From positions 124,001 through 188,000 of the forward strand of contig JAIUPO010000002.1 in the NCBI GenBank assembly GCA_020160805.1: a stretch of 64,000 nucleotides of DNA. The letters are read 5' to 3'. Positions 17,793 to 25,982 of this stretch are shown here, in pieces; within the stretch, counting starts at the first letter, position 1; each line of letters opens with the position of its first letter. The notes below the pieces were generated by a model, which worked only from the letters and a program-made list of their open reading frames with translations, made no database searches and was not told the DNA's origin. The stretch comes from Actinomycetota bacterium (lineage in GTDB: Bacteria > Actinomycetota > Actinomycetes > Actinomycetales > Dermatophilaceae). Position numbers and translations under genes: made by a program.

Positions 17793-19047
17793 GGCGTTCC
17801 AGAACCAATACCTCGCCGACGGGGCGACGGATGTGCACGCGATCGTGCGCGTCGACGCGACCGGGGCGGCGAGCACCATGACCAGCAGCGGGGGTGCCGC
17901 CGAGGTCATCATCGTCGACACGTCGGGCTCGATGGGGGAGCGCGGGATTCGTGAGGGTGCGGCGGCCGCGACCGCCGCCTTGCAGGAGATCGCCGATGGC
18001 ACGGCGTTCGCGGTCATCGCGGGCAATCACCTTGCCTGGCAGGTCTATCCGACCTCGCCCGTGCCTGGGACGGCGTCGATGAATCCGCAAACCCGGGCCG
18101 CCGCGATCAACGCCGTCCGCGGCTTCCGGGCCGATGGCGGCACCGCGATGGGGCAGTGGCTGCTTGCCGCGCGGCAGGTCTTCCTCACCGTGCCCGACAC
18201 CTATCGCAAGCACGCGATCCTGCTCACCGATGGCGCCAACGAACACGAAACCCCGGATCAACTGACCTGGGCCATCCAGTCCTGCATGGGCGCCTACCAA
18301 GCCGACTGCCGCGGCGTCGGCGATCGCTGGCAAGTCGATGAGGTGCGCCGAATCGCCTCCGCTCTGCTCGGCACGGTCGACCTCATCCCGCGGCCCGAGG
18401 AGATGTCCGAGGAGTTCCGCTCCCTCATGCGTGCCTCGATGTCGCGCGGTATCGCGAACGCCGAATTGCGAGTCTGGGCGCCCGCGGGCGCGCAGGTGCT
18501 TTTCGTCAAGCAGGTCTCGCCCAATCTCGAGGATCTGACCACCCGGCGCCGCGAAGTCAACCCGCTGACCGGCGCCTATCCGACCGGCGCCTGGTCCGAT
18601 GAGTCCCGCGACTATCACGTCGCCGTGCGCCTGCCGGCCAAGTCGGTCGGTCAGGAGCAGCTCGCCGCCCGCGTCCAGCTCGCGATCGGCGAGGAGGTCC
18701 AAGCGCAGGCGTTGGTCAAGGCGCTGTGGTCGAATGACGATGCCCTCACCGCCCGGATCAACCCGCAGGTCGCGCAGTACACCGGGCAGGCCGAACTCGC
18801 CGCCGCGATCCAGGACGGCCTGGCTGCCAAGGCCGCCGGCCGCGACGATGAGGCGACCAGCAAACTCGGCCGCGCCGTGCAACTCGCGACGCAATCCGGC
18901 AACGAGGAGATGACGACCCGCCTGAAGAAGGTCGTCGAGATCGACAACGCCGAGACCGGCACCGTCCGGCTGAAGAAGCAGGTGGAGAAATTGGACGAGA
19001 TGGCCCTCGACACGGCCTCGACCAAGACCCAGCGGGTGCGCAAGTGA
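17773..19047 (+). CDS. von Willebrand factor A (TerY-like) protein with Thr-rich C-terminal tail
   Basis: 424 aa. The start ATG at 17773 lies 20 bp inside the phosphatase gene, after GGAAGGGGAG. The vWA domain (~40-215) has a complete MIDAS: DTSGSMG, the Thr of GGTAMG and the Asp of LLTDGAN. A beta-rich middle part follows, then helices and a basic tail containing ETGTVRLKK and DTASTKTQRVRK. TerY-type vWA proteins occur with a kinase and a PP2C phosphatase in Ter stress systems and are thought to be scaffolds or kinase targets. The Thr-rich tail is a plausible phosphorylation site read by the FHA protein; this is inference. Confidence 0.9.
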   Translation: MAQFTAEAFQNQYLADGATDVHAIVRVDATGAASTMTSSGGAAEVIIVDTSGSMGERGIREGAAAATAALQEIADGTAFAVIAGNHLAWQVYPTSPVPGTASMNPQTRAAAINAVRGFRADGGTAMGQWLLAARQVFLTVPDTYRKHAILLTDGANEHETPDQLTWAIQSCMGAYQADCRGVGDRWQVDEVRRIASALLGTVDLIPRPEEMSEEFRSLMRASMSRGIANAELRVWAPAGAQVLFVKQVSPNLEDLTTRRREVNPLTGAYPTGAWSDESRDYHVAVRLPAKSVGQEQLAARVQLAIGEEVQAQALVKALWSNDDALTARINPQVAQYTGQAELAAAIQDGLAAKAAGRDDEATSKLGRAVQLATQSGNEEMTTRLKKVVEIDNAETGTVRLKKQVEKLDEMALDTASTKTQRVRK

Positions 19048-20105
19048 GCGCCGTGTGCCCGAACGGGCACGACAGCGAGTCCACCGACTACTGCGACACC
19101 TGCGGCGCCCCGATCCCGCCCGGGGCCACGGCGACACCACCGCCCGCCGCCGCGCCGGCCTCAGGAGGCAATTCCCTCGACCTGCCACCGGCGCCCGGCC
19201 CCAAGGAGTGCCCGAACTGCGGCACCCCGAATGTCGACTCCAGCCTGTTCTGCGAGGCCTGCGGCTACGACTTCACCACCGGCGCGCTGCCCGCCAGCGC
19301 CCGCTCTGTCGAGTCCGGGTTGTATGCCGCCCCCGCCCCCGAGACTTCGGCCCCCGCCGCCGAATCTCCGGCCGAGCCGGAGGCCCCCGCCTGGTCCGCC
19401 CCGGATGCCGGCGAGGAGCCGGGCGCCGCTGCGGAATCGGGCACTGACCTCGACGCATCCGAGCCTGAAGCATCTGAGTCCGGGATCGATCCCGATGGTG
19501 CGGCGACCGAGGCTGCCGCTGAGCTGGCCGGGGACGGCGTGGACCCGAGCCTGGACCCGGACGCGGGGGACGGCATACCCGCACCGGAAGCGGGCGACCC
19601 CCTCGGGGGCGAGGCCGCGGCGCCAGAGCCCGCGACCGGGCTGCCCGCCCCCTCCGCATACGGCGGGGCGGACCCGAATGTGCCGCCGCGCATCGCCTTT
19701 CAGTGGGTGGCGGAGGTGTGGATCGACCCGGAGTGGTATGCCGATCAGCAGGCCGAGGAACCCCTGCCCTCGGCCGGTCTGCCGATCGTCGTGCCGCTGC
19801 GCGTCGCGAGCGCCCTCATCGGTCGCGAGTCGGCGAGCCGCCAGATCCATCCGGATATTGACTGCTCGGCTGACCCCGGCGTGTCCCGCCGGCATGCGCA
19901 ACTGACGACCGACGGCTCGCGCTGGTTCGTCGAAGATCTGCAGTCCTCCAATGGCACCTTCGTCGGCCCGGCATTCGGACCGCTGCCGAAGGACCCGATC
20001 GCTGTCGGACCCAAAACGGAGGTCGGGGACAACCGCGTCTATGTCGGCGCCTGGACCCGCATCGTTGTGCGCCGGGCCACCGACGAGGAGATCGCGATCG
20101 GGTGA
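19044..20105 (+). CDS. FHA-domain protein with two N-terminal zinc ribbons
   Basis: 353 aa from GTG at 19044 (GTGA overlap). Zinc ribbon 1: C5, H9, C17, C20. Zinc ribbon 2: C56, C59, C70, C73. Residues ~85-205 form an acidic Ala/Pro/Glu-rich linker. The C-terminal FHA domain (~245-350) has the expected core: the IGRES loop, VSRRHAQL, and LQSSNGTFV for phosphothreonine binding. GarA is a small FHA protein; this one is over twice as long and shares zinc modules with the kinase and phosphatase, suggesting it is the phospho-reader of this complex. Confidence 0.9.
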   Translation: MSAVCPNGHDSESTDYCDTCGAPIPPGATATPPPAAAPASGGNSLDLPPAPGPKECPNCGTPNVDSSLFCEACGYDFTTGALPASARSVESGLYAAPAPETSAPAAESPAEPEAPAWSAPDAGEEPGAAAESGTDLDASEPEASESGIDPDGAATEAAAELAGDGVDPSLDPDAGDGIPAPEAGDPLGGEAAAPEPATGLPAPSAYGGADPNVPPRIAFQWVAEVWIDPEWYADQQAEEPLPSAGLPIVVPLRVASALIGRESASRQIHPDIDCSADPGVSRRHAQLTTDGSRWFVEDLQSSNGTFVGPAFGPLPKDPIAVGPKTEVGDNRVYVGAWTRIVVRRATDEEIAIG

Positions 20106-20866
20106 GCGCGCTGACCTTCCTCGCCATCGAGCACGAGGACGAGTGCCCGCCGGCCTGGCTGGGCGAATGGTGGCAAGAGCAGGGCGTGACCTTGCGGCGA
20201 ATCCGCGCCCATGCCCACACTCCCGGCGCCGAGGCGGACGCCATCCCGGCCGATGTCGGCGACGCCGATGCCCTGGTCGTCCTGGGCGGCGAGGCGGGGG
20301 CGAATGACGATGCGGACTATCCCTGGCTGCCCGCCACGCGCGCGCTCATCGCGTCGGCCGTGGAGGCCGGCGTCCCCTACCTCGGGGTTTGCCTCGGCCA
20401 CCAACTGGCCGCCGTCGCCCTTGGCGGGGAGGTGCGACGCAATCCTCTCGGAATGGCGACCGGCCTCACGCCGGTGACGCTCACGGAGGCTGGCGAGCGC
20501 GATCCGTTGCTGGGACCTTGCGCGGGAAGCGTTGCGGTGCAATGGAATAGCGATGTCGCCACGCGCCTTCCGGGACGGACGACCGTCCTGGCGACGGCCC
20601 GGGATGGCACGCCGCAGGCGGTGCGCTTCGCGCCCTGGGCGTATGGCGTGCAATTCCACCCCGAGGTCACGCCCGAGCAGTTCGACTCTTGGTGGGTCAA
20701 CAAGCCGTCGGCGGCCGACCCGGTGCGCAAGGCGGAGGCAGAAGCGGCATCCTCGGCCATCCACGCGGCGCGCGAGGAGTTGCGGGCGCAGTGGCGTCCC
20801 TTTGCCAGCCGCTTCGTCGACCTCGTCCGAGACTTCCGTCGCGAACCGGTGTCGCCGGCGAGCTAG
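20102..20866 (+). CDS. Class I glutamine amidotransferase-like protein
   Basis: 254 aa from GTG at 20102 (GTGA overlap with the FHA gene). The class I GATase triad is visible: nucleophile Cys in LGVCLGHQLA and the His/Glu pair in GVQFHPEV. It resembles GMP-synthase-like stand-alone amidotransferases, acting on glutamine or a gamma-glutamyl compound. As last gene of an operon that senses Glu/Gln-type amino acids it may adjust glutamine pools or modify a product; this is inference. The stop TAG uses the first G of the adjoining mobile element. Without the element the stop would be TAA, so the protein is unchanged. Confidence 0.88.
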   Translation: MSALTFLAIEHEDECPPAWLGEWWQEQGVTLRRIRAHAHTPGAEADAIPADVGDADALVVLGGEAGANDDADYPWLPATRALIASAVEAGVPYLGVCLGHQLAAVALGGEVRRNPLGMATGLTPVTLTEAGERDPLLGPCAGSVAVQWNSDVATRLPGRTTVLATARDGTPQAVRFAPWAYGVQFHPEVTPEQFDSWWVNKPSAADPVRKAEAEAASSAIHAAREELRAQWRPFASRFVDLVRDFRREPVSPAS

Positions 20867-20884
20867 GGCGTGTCTCCCAAATCC
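20866..20884 (+). repeat. Left terminal inverted repeat of the IS5-type element
   Basis: 19 bp identical to the inverse of 29981-29999. The flanking TA at 20864-20865 is the presumed target duplication. Continuing similarity inside the element ends after a few more bases. Confidence 0.85.
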
Positions 20885-20898
20885 CTGACAAGCGTCAT

Positions 20899-20909
20899 CG
20901 CTCGGTGAG
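20899..20909 (+). repeat. 11-bp direct repeat bounding the cargo (left copy)
   Basis: CGCTCGGTGAG here and at 29062-29072 is transposase 3'-end sequence present at both cargo borders, as expected for a target-site duplication or a homologous junction. Confidence 0.6.
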
Positions 20910-20994
20910 CGCCCAGCGGCATGAGCGTGCGTGCCGCATCCCGTGATCGGGAGCGGCAAAAGGCCAATGAGTGGGCTGTCGGGGTGGGTCGAGG

Positions 20995-22149
20995 TTAGAA
21001 GGCGAAGGAGTTGTGGGGTTCGGGGTCGGTGGCGAACAGGCGGTGCAGCCGGGACAGGGCGTGGGCATCGACAGGTGTGATTGCTCCGGCGGTAGCCAGG
21101 TCGTGGGTCGACATGCCTCCCAGGTAGAGCGAGCTGAGTGCGCGGATCGTGAGGACGACGTCGGGGTTTTCGCCGGTGGTCTCGCATGTGGGCTCGCCAT
21201 TGCGGGTGTCCAGTGCCCAAGTGCCGTTGTTGTCCGGGCACATGTGGTCGTCGTCGAGGCGCAGGCGAAGGCGGTCCTGTTCCTGGTAGCGCCGTCCGAC
21301 GAGGGCTGCGGGGAGGTCGAGGATGCGCGTCCAGAGGTTGTCAGATTGGCGGGTGATCCGCACGGCACGGGGGCTGGTGAGCATCCATGCGAGCGGCTCG
21401 GTGCGCGGGCGTCCGGGGGCGACGACCTTCTTCGTGAGGTCGAAGTCGAGCAGGAGTCGCCACATCGCCCGGTAAGCCTCGGGGGTCGTGGCCTCAAGCG
21501 CCTCGACGACCAGGGTCCCGGCGTGCTCCCGGGTGGCTGACCATGGCAGACGGAAGTTCGCGATCCCGTCCGGGCGGCCGTTCCGGTCCTGGTGGATGAG
21601 GTAGCGCAGTGGGCCGGTCTGTCCTGCGGCTTCATCAGTGAGGCGATCCCAGCGGCCGGGTTGAGGGGTGAGCTCGCCGACCCGCGTGAGGCGAACACGC
21701 TCATGGATCACGGGCCAGATGGTGCGCGCTGTTTCGGCGCGGACGAGTTCAAGGCGTCCGGTGTCATCTGCTGCCGGGAGGAATCGCGCTTCGTGTCGGT
21801 CGATTTCGATGCGGGTGCGGTACGTGGCAGGTGAGAACCCGAACCGGCCGTAGATGCTGCCCTCGCTGGCGCTGAGCATCGCGAGCGGCTCGTGGCGGGT
21901 CAAGGCGTCGTCGAACATGACCCGCATCATGGCGGACAGGTGGCCGCGCCGTCGGTGGGTGGCGATGACGCCGGTTGCCGTGACTCCGGCCATGGGTAGC
22001 GGGCGGGGACCGGGGACTGTGACCTGGAAGGAGATCGTGGCGGAACCACCCACGCGCCGTCCATCTTCGAAGACGCCCACCGGGTGAAACGCCGGGTCGG
22101 CAGCATCTTCTGCGGCCCACTGAGCAAGCTGTTCTTCCGTCGCTGGGTG
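20995..22149 (-). pseudogene. Eis-like N-acetyltransferase, C-terminal 384 codons, cut off by an IS21-type insertion
   Basis: This fragment carries most of an Eis-family protein: GNAT core (GVIATHRRRGHLSAMM, LSASEGSIYGRFGFSPATY), second GNAT-like domain, SCP2-like C-terminal domain and the terminal Ala-Phe carboxylate typical of Eis. The first 48 codons are 5.6 kb away at 27788-27931. The 8-bp target duplication CGCCTCGA joins the two: ...PWPAPR plus HPATEEQ... in the same phase gives a 432-aa protein. An open frame extends upstream to GTG 22248, but its first residues are encoded by the insertion element's end. Eis enzymes multi-acetylate aminoglycosides. Function is probably lost here. Confidence 0.85.
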
Positions 22150-22157
22150 TCGAGGCG

Positions 22158-22207
22158 TGGCTATGTCAACCCCACTTGGCCCCTGGCTGACGGCCAGAAG
22201 TGGACCC
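22158..22207 (+). repeat. Left terminal inverted repeat of the IS21-type element
   Basis: Starts TGGCTATGTCAAC and matches the inverse of 27738-27787 at about two thirds of positions without gaps. Preceded by TCGAGGCG (22150-22157). Confidence 0.75.
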
Positions 22208-22244
22208 ACCTTTGCGCGAGCCCAGCGGCATGAGCGAGCGTCGC

Positions 22245-23072
22245 TCACGGTTCGCGCCGGAGAGCGGCGCGAGTGTCCTCCACGACAGATGCAGTCTTGG
22301 TGACGACTTCACTGAGTCCCATGTGCCCGGACGACTGCAAGACGGTGTTGGCTCTGGTCGCGAAATCGTGGGTGTCCAGGTCGAGTCGCGCCACGTCGAC
22401 GATGATGCCCTTCTCGTTGGTCACCCACGACCCGGCAGTGGCATGCCAGGCGTGGGCGCAGAGCATGAGCGCGGTCGAGCAGCACAGCATCACGTACGCG
22501 CTGTCGTCCTTGGGCAGGCCCTTGCGGGCGGCATCTACCAAGAAACCGGCCTGCCACAGGTTGTCGATGAACGCGACGCGCAGGGCATCGGGGTACGGGT
22601 TGAGATCGGCTGCCAGCCCGGCGACGGCGCCGTCGGGGTCGGCGAGGGGACGGCACGTGGCGACCTCGCCGGCGTAGCTGACGTCGAGGAAGCCCAGGGG
22701 GTGACCGGGTTGGGGGTGGAAGGCGAACTCGCCGCGGCGGGCGCGGTCGGCCTGTTCGTGCACGCGGTCGAGGTCGCGCAGGATCCAGTCGACGGGGGTG
22801 CCGTTGAAGGTTAGCCAGCCACCTCCGTTCACCCAGGGCCCCCAGCCGCCGGGCCCGACGAACTCGACCTGCCCGGTGTCACTGAAAGCGCGTGACGCAC
22901 GGGCCAGGGCGTCGAGGTCGAGTCCTTCGGCGCGGCAGTACAGGCCGAGGTCGACGTCCGAGGCCTCGTGGTGGGTGCGGCGAGCTCGGCTGCCTCCCAG
23001 GACGATGGCCACGATGCCGGGAACTGATGCGAGAGCATCGGCCATCTGCTGGAGTCGCTCGTCGGTGATCAC
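22245..23072 (-). CDS. Nucleotidyltransferase-domain protein (aminoglycoside nucleotidyltransferase-like fold)
   Basis: 275 aa from GTG at 23072. The N-terminal NTP_transf_2 motif is complete: G26-G27-S28-R-A and D39-V-D41-L, the metal-binding pair of the Pol-beta superfamily. The rest is helical with many Trp and Cys residues (VMLCCSTALMLCAHAWH). Such proteins transfer AMP or another nucleotide to small molecules or proteins; ANT-type antibiotic resistance is one possibility, unproven. Last gene of the passenger block in the IS21-type element. A GCCCAGCGGCATGAGCG repeat lies just past its stop (22220-22236). Confidence 0.85.
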   Translation of the reverse strand: MITDERLQQMADALASVPGIVAIVLGGSRARRTHHEASDVDLGLYCRAEGLDLDALARASRAFSDTGQVEFVGPGGWGPWVNGGGWLTFNGTPVDWILRDLDRVHEQADRARRGEFAFHPQPGHPLGFLDVSYAGEVATCRPLADPDGAVAGLAADLNPYPDALRVAFIDNLWQAGFLVDAARKGLPKDDSAYVMLCCSTALMLCAHAWHATAGSWVTNEKGIIVDVARLDLDTHDFATRANTVLQSSGHMGLSEVVTKTASVVEDTRAALRREP

Positions 23073-23146
23073 ACACCAGAGTTTTGCCTAGCCCGCGTGG
23101 ACCTGCCATGCCATTCGCGGCAAAGTAGTGCGTTCCGAGCACCCGC

Positions 23147-24049
23147 TCAGGTGCCGGCCAAAGGAGCGAGCAGCTGGCGGTAGAGGCCGGGGCCGTGGCC
23201 CGCGAGGTCCAGGGCGTGAGCGGCCACGGCCCGCTGTTCGGTGGTTCGGGTCGCGGTGGCATGGGGGAGCATGGACACCTGCACGACGGGTCGTGACAGC
23301 TGCGCAGCCCAGTACAGGGCGGCGATCGGCAGGGGCACCCGGCCGAAGATCATCCGCAGGTTGCGCGGTGTGATGCGAGCCCCCTGCGCTTCGAGGGAGT
23401 CGAAGGCCTGTCGCATGGCCCGAACCAGCAGGACAGCGCCGCGCACTCGCTGTGATCGCGTCTCCAAGGGCTGCTCCAGGACCAGGGCGGCCATGGCGGC
23501 CACGAACACCGTGTGGGTGTCCAACCAGGCGTGCATGTCCGGCTCGGTCCGCAGGTGGGGGTCGATCGCGCCGAGCAGCTGCGACGCGAACTTGGAGCCG
23601 GCTGCCCCGTCCTCGACCACGGTGGGCTGCTGCCCCACCCGGTGGGCGGTCACCTGCCCGTCCTTCACGCCGCCGCCCACACCGGAGAAGCACCAGACCA
23701 GCCGGTCGCGGCCCAGGCGATCCTCCACGTCACTGCGCAGCTCGAGGGGGTTGGTGAACATCCAGACCCACCCAGCCGGGCTGGCTGCGATGTCGTCCAG
23801 GGCCGCAGCCAACTGGTCACCGCGAACGGCGACCAGCAGGACGTCGCAGTCTGTTACTTCCGGTGACTTCGTCACGGCCACGTCGGGCGCAAGGATCCGG
23901 CCGTCGAGGCCCACGAGCAGTCCATGGCGGCGCAGGTCGACGAGTCTCGATCCTCGTGCGGTCAAGGTGACCTCGTGACCGGCGTCGGCCAGCAGCGCCG
24001 CGTAGACCGATCCAACGACACCTGCCCCGAGCACCCTCACACGCGCCAT
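23147..24049 (-). CDS. Ketopantoate reductase-family (PanE/ApbA) oxidoreductase
   Basis: 300 aa from ATG at 24049. An N-terminal NAD(P)-binding Rossmann motif VLGAGVVGSVYAALLADAGH is followed by a TARG segment, DVLLVAVRG, and a helical C-terminal domain with conserved-looking Lys, Asn and Ser positions. Family members reduce 2-ketopantoate in pantothenate synthesis, but many accessory paralogues act on other substrates. TATAGG lies 8 nt before the start. Carried as a passenger in the IS21-type element; its selective value there is unclear. Confidence 0.85.
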   Translation of the reverse strand: MARVRVLGAGVVGSVYAALLADAGHEVTLTARGSRLVDLRRHGLLVGLDGRILAPDVAVTKSPEVTDCDVLLVAVRGDQLAAALDDIAASPAGWVWMFTNPLELRSDVEDRLGRDRLVWCFSGVGGGVKDGQVTAHRVGQQPTVVEDGAAGSKFASQLLGAIDPHLRTEPDMHAWLDTHTVFVAAMAALVLEQPLETRSQRVRGAVLLVRAMRQAFDSLEAQGARITPRNLRMIFGRVPLPIAALYWAAQLSRPVVQVSMLPHATATRTTEQRAVAAHALDLAGHGPGLYRQLLAPLAGT

Positions 24050-24115
24050 AGTGCGAGCCTATACGCCAGGAGGACCCAGAAGTGCCGGTGCGCCACCGGC
24101 GGCATGTGTGGATGT

Positions 24116-24619
24116 TCAGCCTGCGGTCCAGATCTTCATCACTGCGGCCACTTGCTCATCAATTCCCATGTCGGCGACATCGAGCTCATGATCCACCTGG
24201 AGGTTGTCACCTTGCTGGCGGTGCAGCTCCTCGAACTCGGCGTCGGTGAGGTAGACCGTTCGCTGGGCGGCTCGGCGCCTGGCCTCCTCCAGACCCAGGG
24301 TGAGCCTGACCACGAGGACGTCCGGCAGCAGCTCTCGATAGAGCGCAAGCGTGATCGGATTGACCACGTCGGCGACTGTGACGTTGATGCCCTGGCCGAC
24401 GAAGTTGCTGGCCAGCCAGGTCGCGTTGCGTACCCCGAGTAGCTGCTGGGACGCGCCTTCCGCACCGTCCCAAGGTGCGGCGCCTCCGTTCTTCACGAGT
24501 TGGCGGACGTCATCGACGTCGATGAAGGCGGTCCGAGGGGTGGTGGTGGCCAAGGCCAGCGCCGTGGTGCTCTTGCCCGCGGCGGGGCCTCCCGTGAGGA
24601 CCAACACTCGGTGGGTCAT
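24116..24619 (-). CDS. Small P-loop kinase-like protein
   Basis: 167 aa from ATG at 24619, chosen because MTHRVLVLTGGPAAGKST starts the fold directly; a longer frame to 24670 adds 17 residues without features. Walker A is GPAAGKST (11-18). FIDVDDVRQLV resembles the substrate-binding Asp of small-molecule kinases, and RRAAQRT gives lid arginines. It resembles chloramphenicol- or gluconate-kinase-like P-loop enzymes, or a tRNA-ligase/polynucleotide kinase-type fold. Substrate unknown. Lies between the Nudix and ketopantoate reductase genes, all in the same direction. Confidence 0.8.
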   Translation of the reverse strand: MTHRVLVLTGGPAAGKSTTALALATTTPRTAFIDVDDVRQLVKNGGAAPWDGAEGASQQLLGVRNATWLASNFVGQGINVTVADVVNPITLALYRELLPDVLVVRLTLGLEEARRRAAQRTVYLTDAEFEELHRQQGDNLQVDHELDVADMGIDEQVAAVMKIWTAG

Positions 24620-24679
24620 GCATTCACCGTAGCCAACGGCCTCACAACGGCGGCGGATGGGCAGCGGCAAAGACGTGTC

Positions 24680-25135
24680 CTACTCGGTGTGTAGGAATTC
24701 GGCGATCAGGTGGACGGCCTCGGTGGGGACTAGTCCGATGTTAGTGAGAGAGTCGGTGTCGGCGGGTGCCCATGCCGGCGTGTAGCTGTTGTCGGTCGAG
24801 GCCTGTTTTTGTTCGGGCCCGTGACCGAGTCGTGGCTGACCGCTGGCACGTACCAGGTAGTAGTGGGCTCGGCGGTCTTGGTGATCCAACGAGGCGGCAT
24901 GCCGCACGATCTGCCCGTTCAGGCTGGTTTCTTCAAGCAGCTCACGCAGCGCAGCGTCTGCTGGTGCCTCATCCTGTTCGACGCCACCGCCAGGCAGTAC
25001 CGCGTAACGGAGCCCGTCTTTGACTCGATGGATGACCAGAAGCTTGCCATCGACAAGACAGATGCAGGCGGCACGCTCTTCGCGGTCATCGCACGACTGT
25101 AACCGGCAGAGAGCTGGCGGCGATTCAAAAGGCAC
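24680..25135 (-). CDS. Nudix hydrolase
   Basis: About 151 aa. The Nudix box is complete: G-V-E-Q-D-E-x-E/A...LRELLEETSL, i.e. Gx5Ex7REUxEExGU in spirit, preceded by AACICLVDGKLLVIHR. Nudix enzymes cleave nucleoside diphosphates linked to another group. The start is uncertain: GTG at 25135 is proposed because an upstream extension runs into istB in another frame with a low-complexity Pro/Ser/Thr composition typical of a shadow. It follows istB by 22 bp and could be transcribed with it. Confidence 0.8.
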   Translation of the reverse strand: MPFESPPALCRLQSCDDREERAACICLVDGKLLVIHRVKDGLRYAVLPGGGVEQDEAPADAALRELLEETSLNGQIVRHAASLDHQDRRAHYYLVRASGQPRLGHGPEQKQASTDNSYTPAWAPADTDSLTNIGLVPTEAVHLIAEFLHTE

Positions 25136-25157
25136 GCCTCTCGGCAGATGATCGATG

Positions 25158-25982
25158 TCACGCGCCTGTGGCGGGCGTCCGGTGCCGGGCTCGGGTGTGG
25201 GCGAGGCGGTAGGAGTTGGTGCCGGTTTCGATGATGGTGGCGTTGTAGGTGAGGCGGTCGACGATTGCTGCGCACAGGCGGGGGTCGGTGAAGGTGTCGG
25301 TCCAGGCGGAGAAGGACTGGTTGGAGGCGATCGCGATGGCGTTCTTCTCCTCGCGTTCGGTGAGGACTTGGAACAGCAGTTCGGCGCCGCGCCGGTCGAG
25401 TTCCATGTAGCCGAGCTCGTCAATGACGAGGAGGTCGACGCGTCCGTAGCGGTTGATGGTCTTGGTGAGTTGTTTCTCGTCGGCGGCTTCGACGAGTTCG
25501 TTCACGAGCCGGGTGGCGAGGGTGTAGCGGACGCGGTAGCCCTGTTCGGCGGCGGCCGCCGCGAGGGCGATGAGCAGGTGGGATTTGCCGGTGCCGGAGT
25601 CCCCGATGAGGCACAGGGGGTCGCCGCGGCGGATCCAGTCGCCGGTGGCGAGTTCGTTGATGGTGGCTGGGTTGATGTTGGGGTTCGCGGTGAAGTCGAA
25701 GTCGGCGAGCCATTTCTCGCGGGGGAAGCCGGCGCTCTTGATGCGGCGCAGGGTGGAGCGGCGGTCGCGGTCGTCGACCTCGGCGAGCAGGAGTTCAGCG
25801 AGGAAGCCCTGGTAGGTGAGTTGGTCCTTCGTGGCGGCCGCGACGGCGTCATCGACCACGGCGCGGATGGTGGGCAGCCGCAGCCGGCGGCAGGCCTGGT
25901 CGATCGCGGCCTGCGCGGCTTGTTCGGTGAGGCCCTGACGCCGGCGAAGGCTCGCGGGGCGGCTGGTGCTGGTGGTGGTCAT
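25158..25982 (-). CDS. istB: IstB-like ATP-binding protein of the IS21-type element
   Basis: 274 aa from ATG at 25982, which overlaps the istA stop by 4 bp. Walker A GDSGTGKSHL, Walker B VDLLVIDELGYM, and the sensor region IASNQSFSAW are the standard IstB signatures. IstB is the AAA+ regulator of target capture for the IstA transposase. No frame break. Confidence 0.95.
   Translation of the reverse strand: MTTTSTSRPASLRRRQGLTEQAAQAAIDQACRRLRLPTIRAVVDDAVAAATKDQLTYQGFLAELLLAEVDDRDRRSTLRRIKSAGFPREKWLADFDFTANPNINPATINELATGDWIRRGDPLCLIGDSGTGKSHLLIALAAAAAEQGYRVRYTLATRLVNELVEAADEKQLTKTINRYGRVDLLVIDELGYMELDRRGAELLFQVLTEREEKNAIAIASNQSFSAWTDTFTDPRLCAAIVDRLTYNATIIETGTNSYRLAHTRARHRTPATGA

Noticed and set aside
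20895-21704. A 269-aa minus-strand protein ending ...WALTER
   Set aside because: It is out of frame with the Eis-like sequence and Ser/Arg/Pro-rich. Only its last codons are real, being the tail of the split IS5 transposase.
22180-22248. N-terminus of the Eis-like protein starting at GTG 22248
   Set aside because: These codons belong to the IS21-type element's end. The true N-terminus is at 27788-27931.
25135-25423. N-terminal extension of the Nudix protein
   Set aside because: Overlaps istB in another frame with Ser/Pro/Thr low complexity; the Nudix fold starts after 25135.
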